A stretch of DNA of 64,000 nt from Candidatus Zhuqueibacterota bacterium (lineage in GTDB: Bacteria; Zhuqueibacterota; Zhuqueibacteria; Residuimicrobiales; Krinioviventaceae), in assembly GCA_016928775.1 (NCBI GenBank), contig JAFGKD010000016.1, positions 1 to 64,000 on the forward strand. Reading direction: 5' to 3'. Position 1 is the first letter of the stretch; the number at the start of each line of letters is the position of its first letter. The position numbers and the translations under genes are program-made. Positions 54,390-63,238 of the stretch are shown piece after piece. Below the pieces are notes generated by a model. The model saw nothing but the letters and a program-made list of their open reading frames with translations, was not told where the DNA came from and did not search any database.

Positions 54390-57300
54390 TTAAAGAAATT
54401 GTACGCCCTCCACAGTCAACGTAACAGCACCAAAATGTGCCTCGATTCTGCCCTCCAGAATATACGGCCGGGTACGCGAGAGCATGTGCACGAATTTTTC
54501 ATATGCTTTCGGGAAAAAGGTCGTCTCATACAGGGCCGTCGTGTCCTCAAAGCTGATGAATTCCATGAGCTCCTGATTTTTTGTGCTCACGGTCTTGGCG
54601 GTGATGAGCCAGCCAATGGTTCGCACGCGTTTGCCGACAAATTTATGCAGATCACACGCCCGCACGTATGACAGGTTCTTCAGCCGCTTTTCGTAGAGAG
54701 AGAGTGGGTGACACGACACCAAAAATCCCAAAATTTCAATTTCATCTTTGCGTTGGCTTGTTTTTTCCGTGGCTGGCGGCGCCGGCAGATGCGCAAAAGT
54801 AGTCGCTTCTTCATCAAATAGATTCAACGTAAAAGATTGGGCTTTGGCGCGAAACGCTGTATGCGCGTGCAGGTGCCACAATAGCTGAGGTCGTGATGTG
54901 CCTTTTTCGAGCGCATCAAAACAGCCGGCTTTGATGAGTATTTTGCAAACCGCTGGATCGATTTTGACTCGCCGTGCAAAATCATCAAAAGAAAGAAATG
55001 GACCATTTTTAGAGCGATTCTCTAAAACCATGTCAAGCGCTTTTCGGGATAAACCCTTGAGCTGCATCAAACCGACGCGAATGGTTTTTCCGCGTCCAAC
55101 ATAATGTATCTCACTCTGGTTGATGTCCGGCATTAAAATGGACAAGCCCATACGTTTGGCTTCGGAAATGTAGCCAAAAGTTGAGTAATAGCCGCCCATG
55201 TTGGAGAGCACCGCAGCCATAAACTCTGCCGGATAGTGCGCGCGTAAATAGGCTGATTTATAGGCAACCAATGTATAACTCGCCGAGTGCGGTTTGCAAA
55301 AGCTATAGCCGTCAAAAGACAAAATCATCTGCCAGACCTTGTCGATGGTGACAGCGTCAACACCTCGCTGTTGTGCACCGGTGATAAAGGCGCTGTGATA
55401 ATCCCGCAGTTGTTTTGTTTTATGCTTTTTATTGACGATTTTGCGCAGCATATCCGCATCCGCCGGATCAAATCCGGCGAGGTGCATGGCCGCCTGACTC
55501 ATCTGCTCCTGATATACCATGATGCCGAGAGTTTCGTCGAGAACCGGTTTCAACAACGGATGCAGGTGCTGCCATGCTTTTCCATGCAACCGCGCCACCC
55601 AATCCTGTATATATTGATTGGAAGCCGGCCGAATAATGGAGGTGACTACAACGTTTAACTGGAAATGGTCCATCTTGATATAGTCGTCGAATGGAAAGTT
55701 GAACGATACTTTTTTCAAAAGCTGTCGTGTTGCCGGACTCTCGAAATAAAACACCCCCATGGTATCACCCTTGAAAAAAAGCTCGATCGTGCGCTGATCG
55801 TGATATGGATTCCAGGTGACGTAATCGATCTCGATGTTATAGTTGTCCTTGATCGCCTTGAGCGCGTCGCGAATGACAGCCAGCGAGCGATTGCCGAGAA
55901 TATCCATTTTGACCAATTTCATCTCCTCGGATTGGTCTTTTTCCCACTGCACGACGTTTATGCTGTTGCCGTCGCTTGAAAAAGAGAGTGAGCCACCCGT
56001 GCCGTCCGTGAGTGCATCGGCGAGCAAAAGCACCTTTTTCGCCGGCTGATAAGGGACGTAATTGTCCAGCCGGTCCGGGGCAATGACCACACCGCCGCAA
56101 TGCACACTCATATTGCGCGGATAGCCACGAATTTTCTCGGCAAGGTGAATGATCTCCTTCCACGTCTCGGTAAACTCGGTCTCTTTGAAAATGGGATGTG
56201 TTTGCGTCATGTCCCAGATATCATTCGGCTGCCAATAGGAGTTCATTTTTTTTGTGATGGCGCCGATCTCGCCGTCAGCCAGCCCATACACTTTGGCAAT
56301 TTCCCGCACGGCGGAGCGCGCTTTGAATGTGCTATGATTGCTGATCATCGCGGTACGCTGCGGCCCGTATTTGTCAAAGAGATATTTGAGCACAGTGTCG
56401 CGTTCGTCCCAGGCAAAGTCGACGTCAATGTCCGGCGGATCTTGGCGACCGCGATTCAGGAAGCGTTCGAAAAACAGGTTATATTTGATCGGATCGACGT
56501 GGGTGATTCCCAGTGCGTAGCTGACGATGCTCGCCGCTGCTGATCCACGACCGCAAGTCAATTTGACCTTGTCCGCCACATCCGCCAACACCAAAAAATA
56601 GGCGGAGAAACCTTTTTCGCGAATAATGTCGAGTTCATAATCGAGGCGCGTTTGAATGGTTTCGTCAATGTCGTCATATCGTTGGCGGATGCCCTGAAAC
56701 ACTTTGCGCTTCAGATAGGAAAAGACATCCTCGTCATGCGCATCCGGAAAAGAGGGGAACACAAATGCACCAAAATCGAGGTCAAATTCGCACGCCTGCG
56801 CTATTTTGAGCGTGTTTGAAATGGCTTCCGGACAATCGGCAAACTGGGAAGACATATCGTCAGCCGACTTAAACCACGCTTCCGGGGAGACCAAATCGTT
56901 TTCCGGCACACGTTGCAAGGATGTATTCAGATCGATAGCGCGCAGGAGTCGATGTCTCTTCCAGTCCTCTCTGCCGACAAAATACGCCGCATTCGTGGCG
57001 ACAACTGGCAGGTTAAACTGTCGGGCAAAGTGCAGCACCTGCTCGCGATTGGCATGCGGCACGAGTTCGGCATAAATGTTAACCATGCTTTTTGAGGCCA
57101 AAAAATGGCGTAGCAGCTCAATATCTTTTGTCAGGATGAATGTATCGTCACGATGGTTTTTGAGAACATCATAAAGCGCAACGTCTTTGTTATGGTGGAT
57201 GTGCGTAATGGTCTGACAGAGGAACTGATACCCGCTGATGTTTCGCGCTAACAGAACACATTCGTTGGCATGATGAACAAGATGCGCGCCAACCAGAGGC

Positions 57301-57482
57301 GTTAGGGCGTAGTCGCGGGCTGTTTCAAGAAACCAGCCGAGGCCATACAGGCCGTTGGTGTCGGTTAAAGCCAAATGTCGCATGCCCATCTGTTGTGCTG
57401 TCGCACATAACTCCTGAATCGTGTTGGCCCCACGACAAAAAGAATAGTTGGAATGCGCATGTAAATGGATAAATGGCGGCAT
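54390..57482 (-). CDS. dnaE2: DnaE2-type DNA polymerase III alpha subunit (error-prone)
   Basis: A 1030-aa C-family polymerase, shorter than replicative DnaE1 (about 1160 aa) and in the range of DnaE2/ImuC. PHP domain: HLHAHSNYSF at residues 6-15, but the next motif reads LTDTNGLYG, lacking the His of LTDH, so its metal site is probably incomplete. Catalytic aspartates: Asp351 and Asp353 in PPDIDVDF, and Asp527 in KMDILGNRS. GRGSAAASIVSYALGI and HSASYTLVAYKSAYLRAHYP are family blocks. A helix-hairpin-helix (about 840-870) and an OB fold (about 945-1030) close the protein; the tau-binding end of DnaE1 is absent. No imuA or imuB lies next to it. Role: translesion synthesis or repair. Confidence 0.88.
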   Translation of the reverse strand: MPPFIHLHAHSNYSFCRGANTIQELCATAQQMGMRHLALTDTNGLYGLGWFLETARDYALTPLVGAHLVHHANECVLLARNISGYQFLCQTITHIHHNKDVALYDVLKNHRDDTFILTKDIELLRHFLASKSMVNIYAELVPHANREQVLHFARQFNLPVVATNAAYFVGREDWKRHRLLRAIDLNTSLQRVPENDLVSPEAWFKSADDMSSQFADCPEAISNTLKIAQACEFDLDFGAFVFPSFPDAHDEDVFSYLKRKVFQGIRQRYDDIDETIQTRLDYELDIIREKGFSAYFLVLADVADKVKLTCGRGSAAASIVSYALGITHVDPIKYNLFFERFLNRGRQDPPDIDVDFAWDERDTVLKYLFDKYGPQRTAMISNHSTFKARSAVREIAKVYGLADGEIGAITKKMNSYWQPNDIWDMTQTHPIFKETEFTETWKEIIHLAEKIRGYPRNMSVHCGGVVIAPDRLDNYVPYQPAKKVLLLADALTDGTGGSLSFSSDGNSINVVQWEKDQSEEMKLVKMDILGNRSLAVIRDALKAIKDNYNIEIDYVTWNPYHDQRTIELFFKGDTMGVFYFESPATRQLLKKVSFNFPFDDYIKMDHFQLNVVVTSIIRPASNQYIQDWVARLHGKAWQHLHPLLKPVLDETLGIMVYQEQMSQAAMHLAGFDPADADMLRKIVNKKHKTKQLRDYHSAFITGAQQRGVDAVTIDKVWQMILSFDGYSFCKPHSASYTLVAYKSAYLRAHYPAEFMAAVLSNMGGYYSTFGYISEAKRMGLSILMPDINQSEIHYVGRGKTIRVGLMQLKGLSRKALDMVLENRSKNGPFLSFDDFARRVKIDPAVCKILIKAGCFDALEKGTSRPQLLWHLHAHTAFRAKAQSFTLNLFDEEATTFAHLPAPPATEKTSQRKDEIEILGFLVSCHPLSLYEKRLKNLSYVRACDLHKFVGKRVRTIGWLITAKTVSTKNQELMEFISFEDTTALYETTFFPKAYEKFVHMLSRTRPYILEGRIEAHFGAVTLTVEGVQFL

Positions 57483-57559
57483 TGCATTTTTTTCGCTGAT
57501 TCATTGTTGTGGTATAATGTACACCATTATTGGCTTGGATGCAAGCAGAAAAATGCTTT

Positions 57560-58459
57560 TTAAAAAAGTGACAATTGTTGATCCCCTTTTATCCGTCCAA
57601 TAGCTCGGAGGTGGGGATAGTGGTCGAGGAGGGTGACCGGGATGAGTGGTGGTTGGCGATAGAGTTTCGCGATCAACTGAAAAGCATTGACGATTGCCTG
57701 TCCGCGAAAGTGATTATTAAAAATGATGTAAAGAGTGCCGGTTTTGTCTCTTATCTCTTGAATCGTCTGAATGATAGAGTCCATCTCGGCACTGTCATAA
57801 AGATAATTATATCGTTGCGCGATATTACTGTTTTCATTGAACCACATCTCGGCGTTTCGGCCATGCAGACGCAGGTAGGCGTACTCTGCCGTCACGACCG
57901 ATGATAGCGGCAACGAGCGCTCATGCTGCGGTTCATCGATATTGACAAAAGCTATTTGCCGTTCACGCAACCGAGCCAATATCGCGTCGCTCATCCAGCT
58001 ATCGTGACGGAATTCGATAGCACAGGGAAAGTCCTGGAATAATTTTGCCAATTTAAAGAGATAGCTTATGTTTGCCGGCGTTTTTTTAAATCGCCACGGA
58101 AACTGCATGAGCAGTGCGGCCAATCGATTCTCCCGGCGCAGCAGCCCGATGATTTTTGTGAACGCGTCAATCTGCTCGTTTTCGGGAGGGATGTCGCTGT
58201 GGGTAAATTGCTGAAAAAGTTTGATACTGAATTGAAAATGCCGCTGATGCTGCACCTGCTCAAGCCATGCTTCAACCGACTCAAGAGAAGGGATTTTATA
58301 GAATGTACTGTTGATTTCAACAAGATTGAAGAAATCCGCCAAATAACGCAGCTCGCGAAAGCCTTTTGGTCGTGATGACGGATAAACAATACCGCGCCAA
58401 TCTTTATAATTCCAACCGGCTGGGCCAATGTATACAGGGCTATTCGATTGTTCAGTCAT
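57560..58459 (-). CDS. DUF72 (YecE-like) family protein
   Basis: A 299-aa TIM-barrel-like protein of the DUF72 family: VYIGPAGWNYKDWRGIVYP at the start, FNLVEINSTFYKIPS, FQFSIKLFQQFTH, FRHDSWM, and DEPQHERSLPLSSVVTAEYAYLRLHGRN. The pattern is highly conserved, but the biochemical function is unknown. ATG 58459 is chosen because longer frames run into the upstream gene, which ends at 58480. It is 77 nt upstream of the DnaE2 gene on the same strand. Confidence 0.9.
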   Translation of the reverse strand: MTEQSNSPVYIGPAGWNYKDWRGIVYPSSRPKGFRELRYLADFFNLVEINSTFYKIPSLESVEAWLEQVQHQRHFQFSIKLFQQFTHSDIPPENEQIDAFTKIIGLLRRENRLAALLMQFPWRFKKTPANISYLFKLAKLFQDFPCAIEFRHDSWMSDAILARLRERQIAFVNIDEPQHERSLPLSSVVTAEYAYLRLHGRNAEMWFNENSNIAQRYNYLYDSAEMDSIIQTIQEIRDKTGTLYIIFNNHFRGQAIVNAFQLIAKLYRQPPLIPVTLLDHYPHLRAIGRIKGDQQLSLF

Positions 58460-58479
58460 AGCAATATAATCATTTGGCA

Positions 58480-60984
58480 CTATTTTATGAGTGTCAGCTT
58501 TATTGAATCCGTAAATAAAAAATGATTTGATGTATTGCCAGCACAAAGTTGACAAAAGTAAATGCCGCTACTCAACTGCGCTGCATCAAAAAGATAGCGA
58601 TGCTCACCCGCTTCACGTCTGGGAAAGTTAACACGATGAACGATTCGTCCAAGAAGGTCGTAAAAGGTCAGCTCCACGCGACTGTCGTGCGCCAACGTAT
58701 AGCAAATCGTCGTGCTCGCATTAAAGGGATTCGGCGTGTTCGGGTAAAGGTGGTACAACGCCGGTGATTGTGGCTTTTTTTCTACAGTGGATTCAACGAC
58801 CTCACCCAGGTAGATGTTATCCAAATAAACATCACCGGCAACATCGCCCATATTAAAAACCAGCGTTGCCGTGTCATCCGATGGATCTCGCATGGTGAAT
58901 TCAAAGCTGTAACGCTGCTTTCGCGGCGATATTTTAACCAATCCAAGCTCACTATAGTCCAGACCATCAATCATATCAAGGACTCGCACATCAAGCTGGC
59001 GATTGACATCGGCACGCGCGTCAAATTCCAGTTTATATGTTTTTTTATTTTGGATCACCAGTCGTTGTTGTGACAATTGAACATCATTGGCCCCAACCGG
59101 CGTGTTGATGTGAACATGAAATTGTTCATCCTCATTTATATGCCAATCAGCCACCAGGTTTGAAACAGCTCGAAAGCGCCAACTGAGCAGACCATCGGAA
59201 AAATCGCCATTGATGAGCATATTGTCGCCCGGGCGTTGCAGTCGGACATCAGCCTCTTCCTGGTTGGAAAATTCACTTTCCTTTCCGGTATCATCGACGC
59301 TGGTCACGCGGAAATAATAGGTCTTGAAATTCTCAAGATTGACAAGATGAATGTATGGGTTTGTTGTTGAATCAATGCGAGTGGCCGGATTTTGTGTTGT
59401 ATCGGCATATATAAAGTACTTTGTGATATTCGTAGCGCCAAAATGATTGAAAATGAGTGTGATATGCTCGGTCGTTGGCTCCACCAGCAAGTAAGGTCTT
59501 TTCGCCTTGCCCTGCCATTGGTGCCGATGTGCCCGATAGGATGTCGCTGTGGGCGTAAACTGTAAATCATAGACAATATTTCCTTGTGCGTCCACCTCGG
59601 TAAAGTTGGGTAAATTTTTCAGCGCCCAACAAATAGCTGTATTACCGTTTGGCAACCGTTGCACGCTGCCCATCCAGTGGGAATAATAATCGGGAGTATG
59701 CCGATACTCCCATACTTTGGTGGCGCTTTTTGTCGCCAAATCGAGCTGATACTCCACAGCGCGAGAATAGGGGGGAACGTGATAGGTCCCGTTATCAAAA
59801 ATAGTATAATGATCGGGTTTATCCGGTACAGCTCGGATATCATGTTGGTAATAAAATCGATCCGGATCGTTGATAAAGTCAAATTGATTGTTACGTCCTC
59901 CAAGACGCCAGATGATCTCGCCCGTGTCTCGATTGATTTTTGTGATCTCATCGAGCGTGCGAGCGGAAATCAAGTAATGCCCGTCGTAGTCGATATCGAT
60001 AGCATTGATATGGACATAATGCAGCACACTTTTTGTAAAACTGTCGAGGTTCGCATCAAGAATATTATAGTTATCCCAGGAGCGCCATTCGAATATGACA
60101 TTTTTTTCTCTGTCAAGCTCCTGAAAAAGATTGCCGACCACGCTGGCATTGGTTTTTCCTCCCGATACAAGTGCACTCATGTCAATCTTTTGTACATCCT
60201 GAGCGATTAAAAGAACATGCCCCTGCGGTGTGACACGAAACTCATGATAGTCCGTATTTTTGTAGCCGTGTCCACATTTATACGAATCAACAGGCTCAAA
60301 ATGCTGGTCAAAAGTTTTTGCGGTTGCTCCTTCCATCAGCGTCAGAATAGTGTCAGCTTGCACGGTAAAATCCCACAATTTTGAATTCCCCAATCGTCTT
60401 TTGTAAAAGTATGGTGTTCCATCATTATGCAATATCATCGAATAGTTGATCCTTAAATCATAAGTCGTCAGGAAAATGAATCCCGGCGCTGTTGCACCAT
60501 TCTGGGTTATTTGAATGTCCGGAAAATCACTCGGCAATGAGACACCATTGACAACTCGCACTGAATCTGTTGTTTCCATTTGTGGCAAAACCTCAGGGTC
60601 ATCACCAGGCTGCGTGGCTTGCAGACTTGTTGTCGCAGAGGTGGTGAAGGAATACAAGTACTCGAATCCAAGCTTCGGCACTATAATGGTCACATCAACT
60701 TTTTCATTCTGCTTAAATGAAGCTAATGGCTTGAAAATATAGGTTTCACCATCGGTTGAAAGGATATTTTCTCCGGTGACGCTGCCACTGGCACTCCCGT
60801 TGACAAAAAATGATACATCATATGGATTGTCCAATCCGGAGCTGTCTTCAAAGCGAACGATAATTGTCGTGTACGGTGAGTGGAATTGGCTGTTTGGCAG
60901 CGGATGAATATATTTAATGTAGGCTTTACCATCGACGTTGAAGAGGAGAACAATTAAAAACAATAAAAATCGAGTATATTTCAT
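58480..60984 (-). CDS. T9SS-sorted arylsulfotransferase (ASST-like) with CBM
   Basis: An 834-aa secreted protein. The start ATG 60984 follows AGAGGATC and gives the signal peptide RFLLFLIVLLFNVDGKA. An Ig-like N-terminal domain (about 20-120) precedes an ASST-type propeller (about 150-500): YSMILHNDGTPYFYKR, YHEFRVTPQGHVLLIAQDV, VLHYVHINAIDIDYDGHYLISARTL, EIIWRLGGRNNQF, YQHDIRAVPD, HWMGSVQRLPNGNTAICW. Then an FN3 domain, a CBM4/9-like module (NMLINGDFSDGLLSWRF), and a T9SS tail (NTPNPFNASTTICYTL ... LTLIK). ASST enzymes move sulfate between phenolic or other acceptors. Sulfotransferase activity is suggested but not assured because many ASST-fold proteins are uncharacterised. Confidence 0.82.
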   Translation of the reverse strand: MKYTRFLLFLIVLLFNVDGKAYIKYIHPLPNSQFHSPYTTIIVRFEDSSGLDNPYDVSFFVNGSASGSVTGENILSTDGETYIFKPLASFKQNEKVDVTIIVPKLGFEYLYSFTTSATTSLQATQPGDDPEVLPQMETTDSVRVVNGVSLPSDFPDIQITQNGATAPGFIFLTTYDLRINYSMILHNDGTPYFYKRRLGNSKLWDFTVQADTILTLMEGATAKTFDQHFEPVDSYKCGHGYKNTDYHEFRVTPQGHVLLIAQDVQKIDMSALVSGGKTNASVVGNLFQELDREKNVIFEWRSWDNYNILDANLDSFTKSVLHYVHINAIDIDYDGHYLISARTLDEITKINRDTGEIIWRLGGRNNQFDFINDPDRFYYQHDIRAVPDKPDHYTIFDNGTYHVPPYSRAVEYQLDLATKSATKVWEYRHTPDYYSHWMGSVQRLPNGNTAICWALKNLPNFTEVDAQGNIVYDLQFTPTATSYRAHRHQWQGKAKRPYLLVEPTTEHITLIFNHFGATNITKYFIYADTTQNPATRIDSTTNPYIHLVNLENFKTYYFRVTSVDDTGKESEFSNQEEADVRLQRPGDNMLINGDFSDGLLSWRFRAVSNLVADWHINEDEQFHVHINTPVGANDVQLSQQRLVIQNKKTYKLEFDARADVNRQLDVRVLDMIDGLDYSELGLVKISPRKQRYSFEFTMRDPSDDTATLVFNMGDVAGDVYLDNIYLGEVVESTVEKKPQSPALYHLYPNTPNPFNASTTICYTLAHDSRVELTFYDLLGRIVHRVNFPRREAGEHRYLFDAAQLSSGIYFCQLCAGNTSNHFLFTDSIKLTLIK

Positions 60985-61182
60985 CTTTGATCCTCTGCAG
61001 TTTCCCAAGCTTGTGGCGAGCCTAAAAATAAGGTCCATAAATGCGAATTGCAAGGGTAATTCTGGGAGCCAGGAAAAGCGTCAGATGAAATCTGTTATGC
61101 AAATCTACATCGAATCCAAATATTTTTATTGAATCTCTGAAAAAATATGCGCTTCTTTATATACCACATGAAAGGAGTAACA

Positions 61183-62166
61183 ATGAAAGTCTTGTTTATA
61201 GGTGGCACCGGCATCATCAGCTCCGCATGCTCTCAACTGGCAATTGAAAGAGGTATTGATCTTTACGTTCTGAATCGCGGCCAAACTTTGCGCCCGTTGC
61301 CGCCGAACGTCACGGTGATTTTGGCTGACGCGCGCCAGGAAGAATCTTTTTATAAAGCGATGAAAAATAACTCATTTGATGTTGTGGTGGACTGGATCGC
61401 TTTCACGCCGGCTCATATTGAGCTGGATTATTTTATTTTGGCAGGTCGTTTAAAGCAATTCATTTTCATCTCTTCTGCATCAGCTTATCAAACACCACCC
61501 GCCAGGCTGCCGGTTAGCGAAAAGACCCCCCTGGAGAATCCGTTCTGGGCTTATTCTCGGGAGAAAATTGCCTGCGAGAATAAGCTGATGCAACTCTACC
61601 GGGAGAATGGATTCCCTGTGACAATTGTGCGGCCTTCGCACACCTATGATCGTACCATGCTGCCCTGCCGCGGCGGATGGACGACTATATACCGGATGCG
61701 TCGCAATAATAAAGTTGTCATTCACGGTGACGGGACTTCGCTTTGGACGTTGACGCATCATAAAGATTTTGCCAAAGGATTTGTTGGACTCCTGGGCAAT
61801 GAGAGGGCAATAGGTGAAGCGTTTCACATTACCTCGGATGAATGGTTGACCTGGAATCAGATATATGAGACGTTGGCCGAAGCAGCGGGCACCAGAGTAC
61901 AGCCCGTTTACGTCCCTTCTACAATCATCAACGACTATAATCCCGATATTGGCGCCGGACTGCTGGGTGATAAAATGCACAGCATGATTTTCGACAACAC
62001 AAAAATCAAATCATTTGTATCCGGATTCGAATGTTCAATCCCGTTTAAGCACGGTGCGCGTGAAATTATCGCATGGTACGACCAGGATGTGAGTCGTCAA
62101 ATCATCGACGACTCTTATAATCAAATGACCGAGTTATTGATCGCACGATTCCAGCGCCGAACATAA
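61183..62166 (+). CDS. NAD-dependent epimerase/dehydratase (extended SDR)
   Basis: A 327-aa extended short-chain dehydrogenase. Nucleotide-binding motif FIGGTGIISSACSQLA (residues about 5-20), strand FIFISSASAYQTP, and catalytic YSREK (Tyr-x3-Lys). It probably acts on a sugar or nucleotide sugar. ATG 61183 is preceded by AAAGGAG; an in-frame ATG at 61147 lacks a site. A 34-aa reading frame starts on the last base of its stop (TAATG) and could be coupled. It is divergent from the arylsulfotransferase gene. Confidence 0.87.
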   Translation: MKVLFIGGTGIISSACSQLAIERGIDLYVLNRGQTLRPLPPNVTVILADARQEESFYKAMKNNSFDVVVDWIAFTPAHIELDYFILAGRLKQFIFISSASAYQTPPARLPVSEKTPLENPFWAYSREKIACENKLMQLYRENGFPVTIVRPSHTYDRTMLPCRGGWTTIYRMRRNNKVVIHGDGTSLWTLTHHKDFAKGFVGLLGNERAIGEAFHITSDEWLTWNQIYETLAEAAGTRVQPVYVPSTIINDYNPDIGAGLLGDKMHSMIFDNTKIKSFVSGFECSIPFKHGAREIIAWYDQDVSRQIIDDSYNQMTELLIARFQRRT

Positions 62167-62270
62167 TGAGTGAAGAAAAAAACAATCGTCGAAAAGGTTT
62201 CATTTTTCCCTTTGCACTTTTATTTGTCAAAATTATCACCTATTTTATTGTATATGACGTTGCTACATAA
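62166..62270 (+). CDS. Candidate 34-aa small membrane protein
   Basis: An ATG overlaps the stop of the epimerase (TAATG) and opens a 34-codon frame: MSEEKNNRRKGF, then the hydrophobic IFPFALLFVKIITYFIVY, ending DVAT. A charged N-terminus followed by an 18-residue hydrophobic stretch fits a single-pass small membrane protein. Coupled starts of this type occur with real genes. The reading frame is too short to judge by coding bias. Confidence 0.35.
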   Translation: MSEEKNNRRKGFIFPFALLFVKIITYFIVYDVAT

Positions 62271-62285
62271 ATAAAGGGAATTTGC

Positions 62286-63185
62286 ATGCGAACTTTTGCC
62301 TTTACAACATCGAGGGGTGAACCACGCATCGGTGTCGTTTACGATAAAAGACGCTTCGACTTTACGCGAATCTGGCAAATTTTCAAAGAGATAAAAAGTT
62401 CACCGCGTACGCCTGATTATCATTTTCTCCAGATCATGATCGAAATGGAAAATTTTTCTGATAAAGTGATCACTGAGGTCATTGAAGAAGTGAAAGATTT
62501 TCGGGGATTGGATGATCTCGTCATTCGCGGTGAAATTACCTACGATCTTCCAATTCAACGGCCATCAAAAATTTTGTGCATGGCGCGCAATTATCGAAAA
62601 CACGCTGAAGAATTTGATCATGATGTCCCGACAAAGCCGATTTTTTTCGCCAAGTTACCCTCGGCGCTGCTCCCGCACGAGGGCACCATTCAGCTACCAT
62701 CGGATATTGGCCGCGTGGATCATGAAGTCGAGCTTGCTGTGGTTATCGGCAAAACGGCTTCACGATTGCGCCCGGACGAGGCAATGGATGTGATCGCCGG
62801 CTATACGATTGCCAATGATATCAGCGCCCGCACGATGCAAAAAGAAGCGTCATCAAAGGGAGAGCCATGGACGCTTTGTAAAAGTTTGAACACATTTTTA
62901 CCCATTGGTCCCTACCTGATTCCATCTGATGCAGTTGACGATCCCCACGCGCTTGCTATCGAGCTGACCGTCAATGACGAGACAAAACAAAAATCAAACA
63001 CAAAGTATATGATTTTTAATATCCCGGATATACTTTCACATATGTCACACTATATAACATTGGTGCCGGGAGACATTATATGCACAGGTACGCCCGAAGG
63101 TGTCGGTCCGATCAAGGCGGGCGATTTGATACAGGCGAAAATTGAAGGCTTGGGAGTACTGCGGAATTATGTTGCGGCCATGTAG
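62286..63185 (+). CDS. Fumarylacetoacetate hydrolase (FAH) family protein
   Basis: A 299-aa FAH-family enzyme. The catalytic domain (about 95-299) has ILCMARNYRKHAEE, the metal ligands in VDHEVELAVVIGK (Glu-x-Glu) and Asp in IANDISARTMQ, and GDIICTGTPEGVGPIKAGD. Members hydrolyse acylpyruvates or related 2-keto acids, or act as dehydratases in sugar-acid pathways. The N-terminal 85 residues are longer than the minimal family. Substrate unknown. It starts with a GGGAA site 16 nt after the small frame at 62166-62270. Confidence 0.88.
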   Translation: MRTFAFTTSRGEPRIGVVYDKRRFDFTRIWQIFKEIKSSPRTPDYHFLQIMIEMENFSDKVITEVIEEVKDFRGLDDLVIRGEITYDLPIQRPSKILCMARNYRKHAEEFDHDVPTKPIFFAKLPSALLPHEGTIQLPSDIGRVDHEVELAVVIGKTASRLRPDEAMDVIAGYTIANDISARTMQKEASSKGEPWTLCKSLNTFLPIGPYLIPSDAVDDPHALAIELTVNDETKQKSNTKYMIFNIPDILSHMSHYITLVPGDIICTGTPEGVGPIKAGDLIQAKIEGLGVLRNYVAAM

Positions 63186-63238
63186 AACCGCGGCGTGAAC
63201 CTAGTTAATACAAACATTGCAAAGTACATCGTAGTGTA

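Noticed and set aside
54898..56543. Several plus-strand frames within the DnaE2 gene
   Set aside because: All lie inside a continuous minus-strand gene with complete catalytic motifs.
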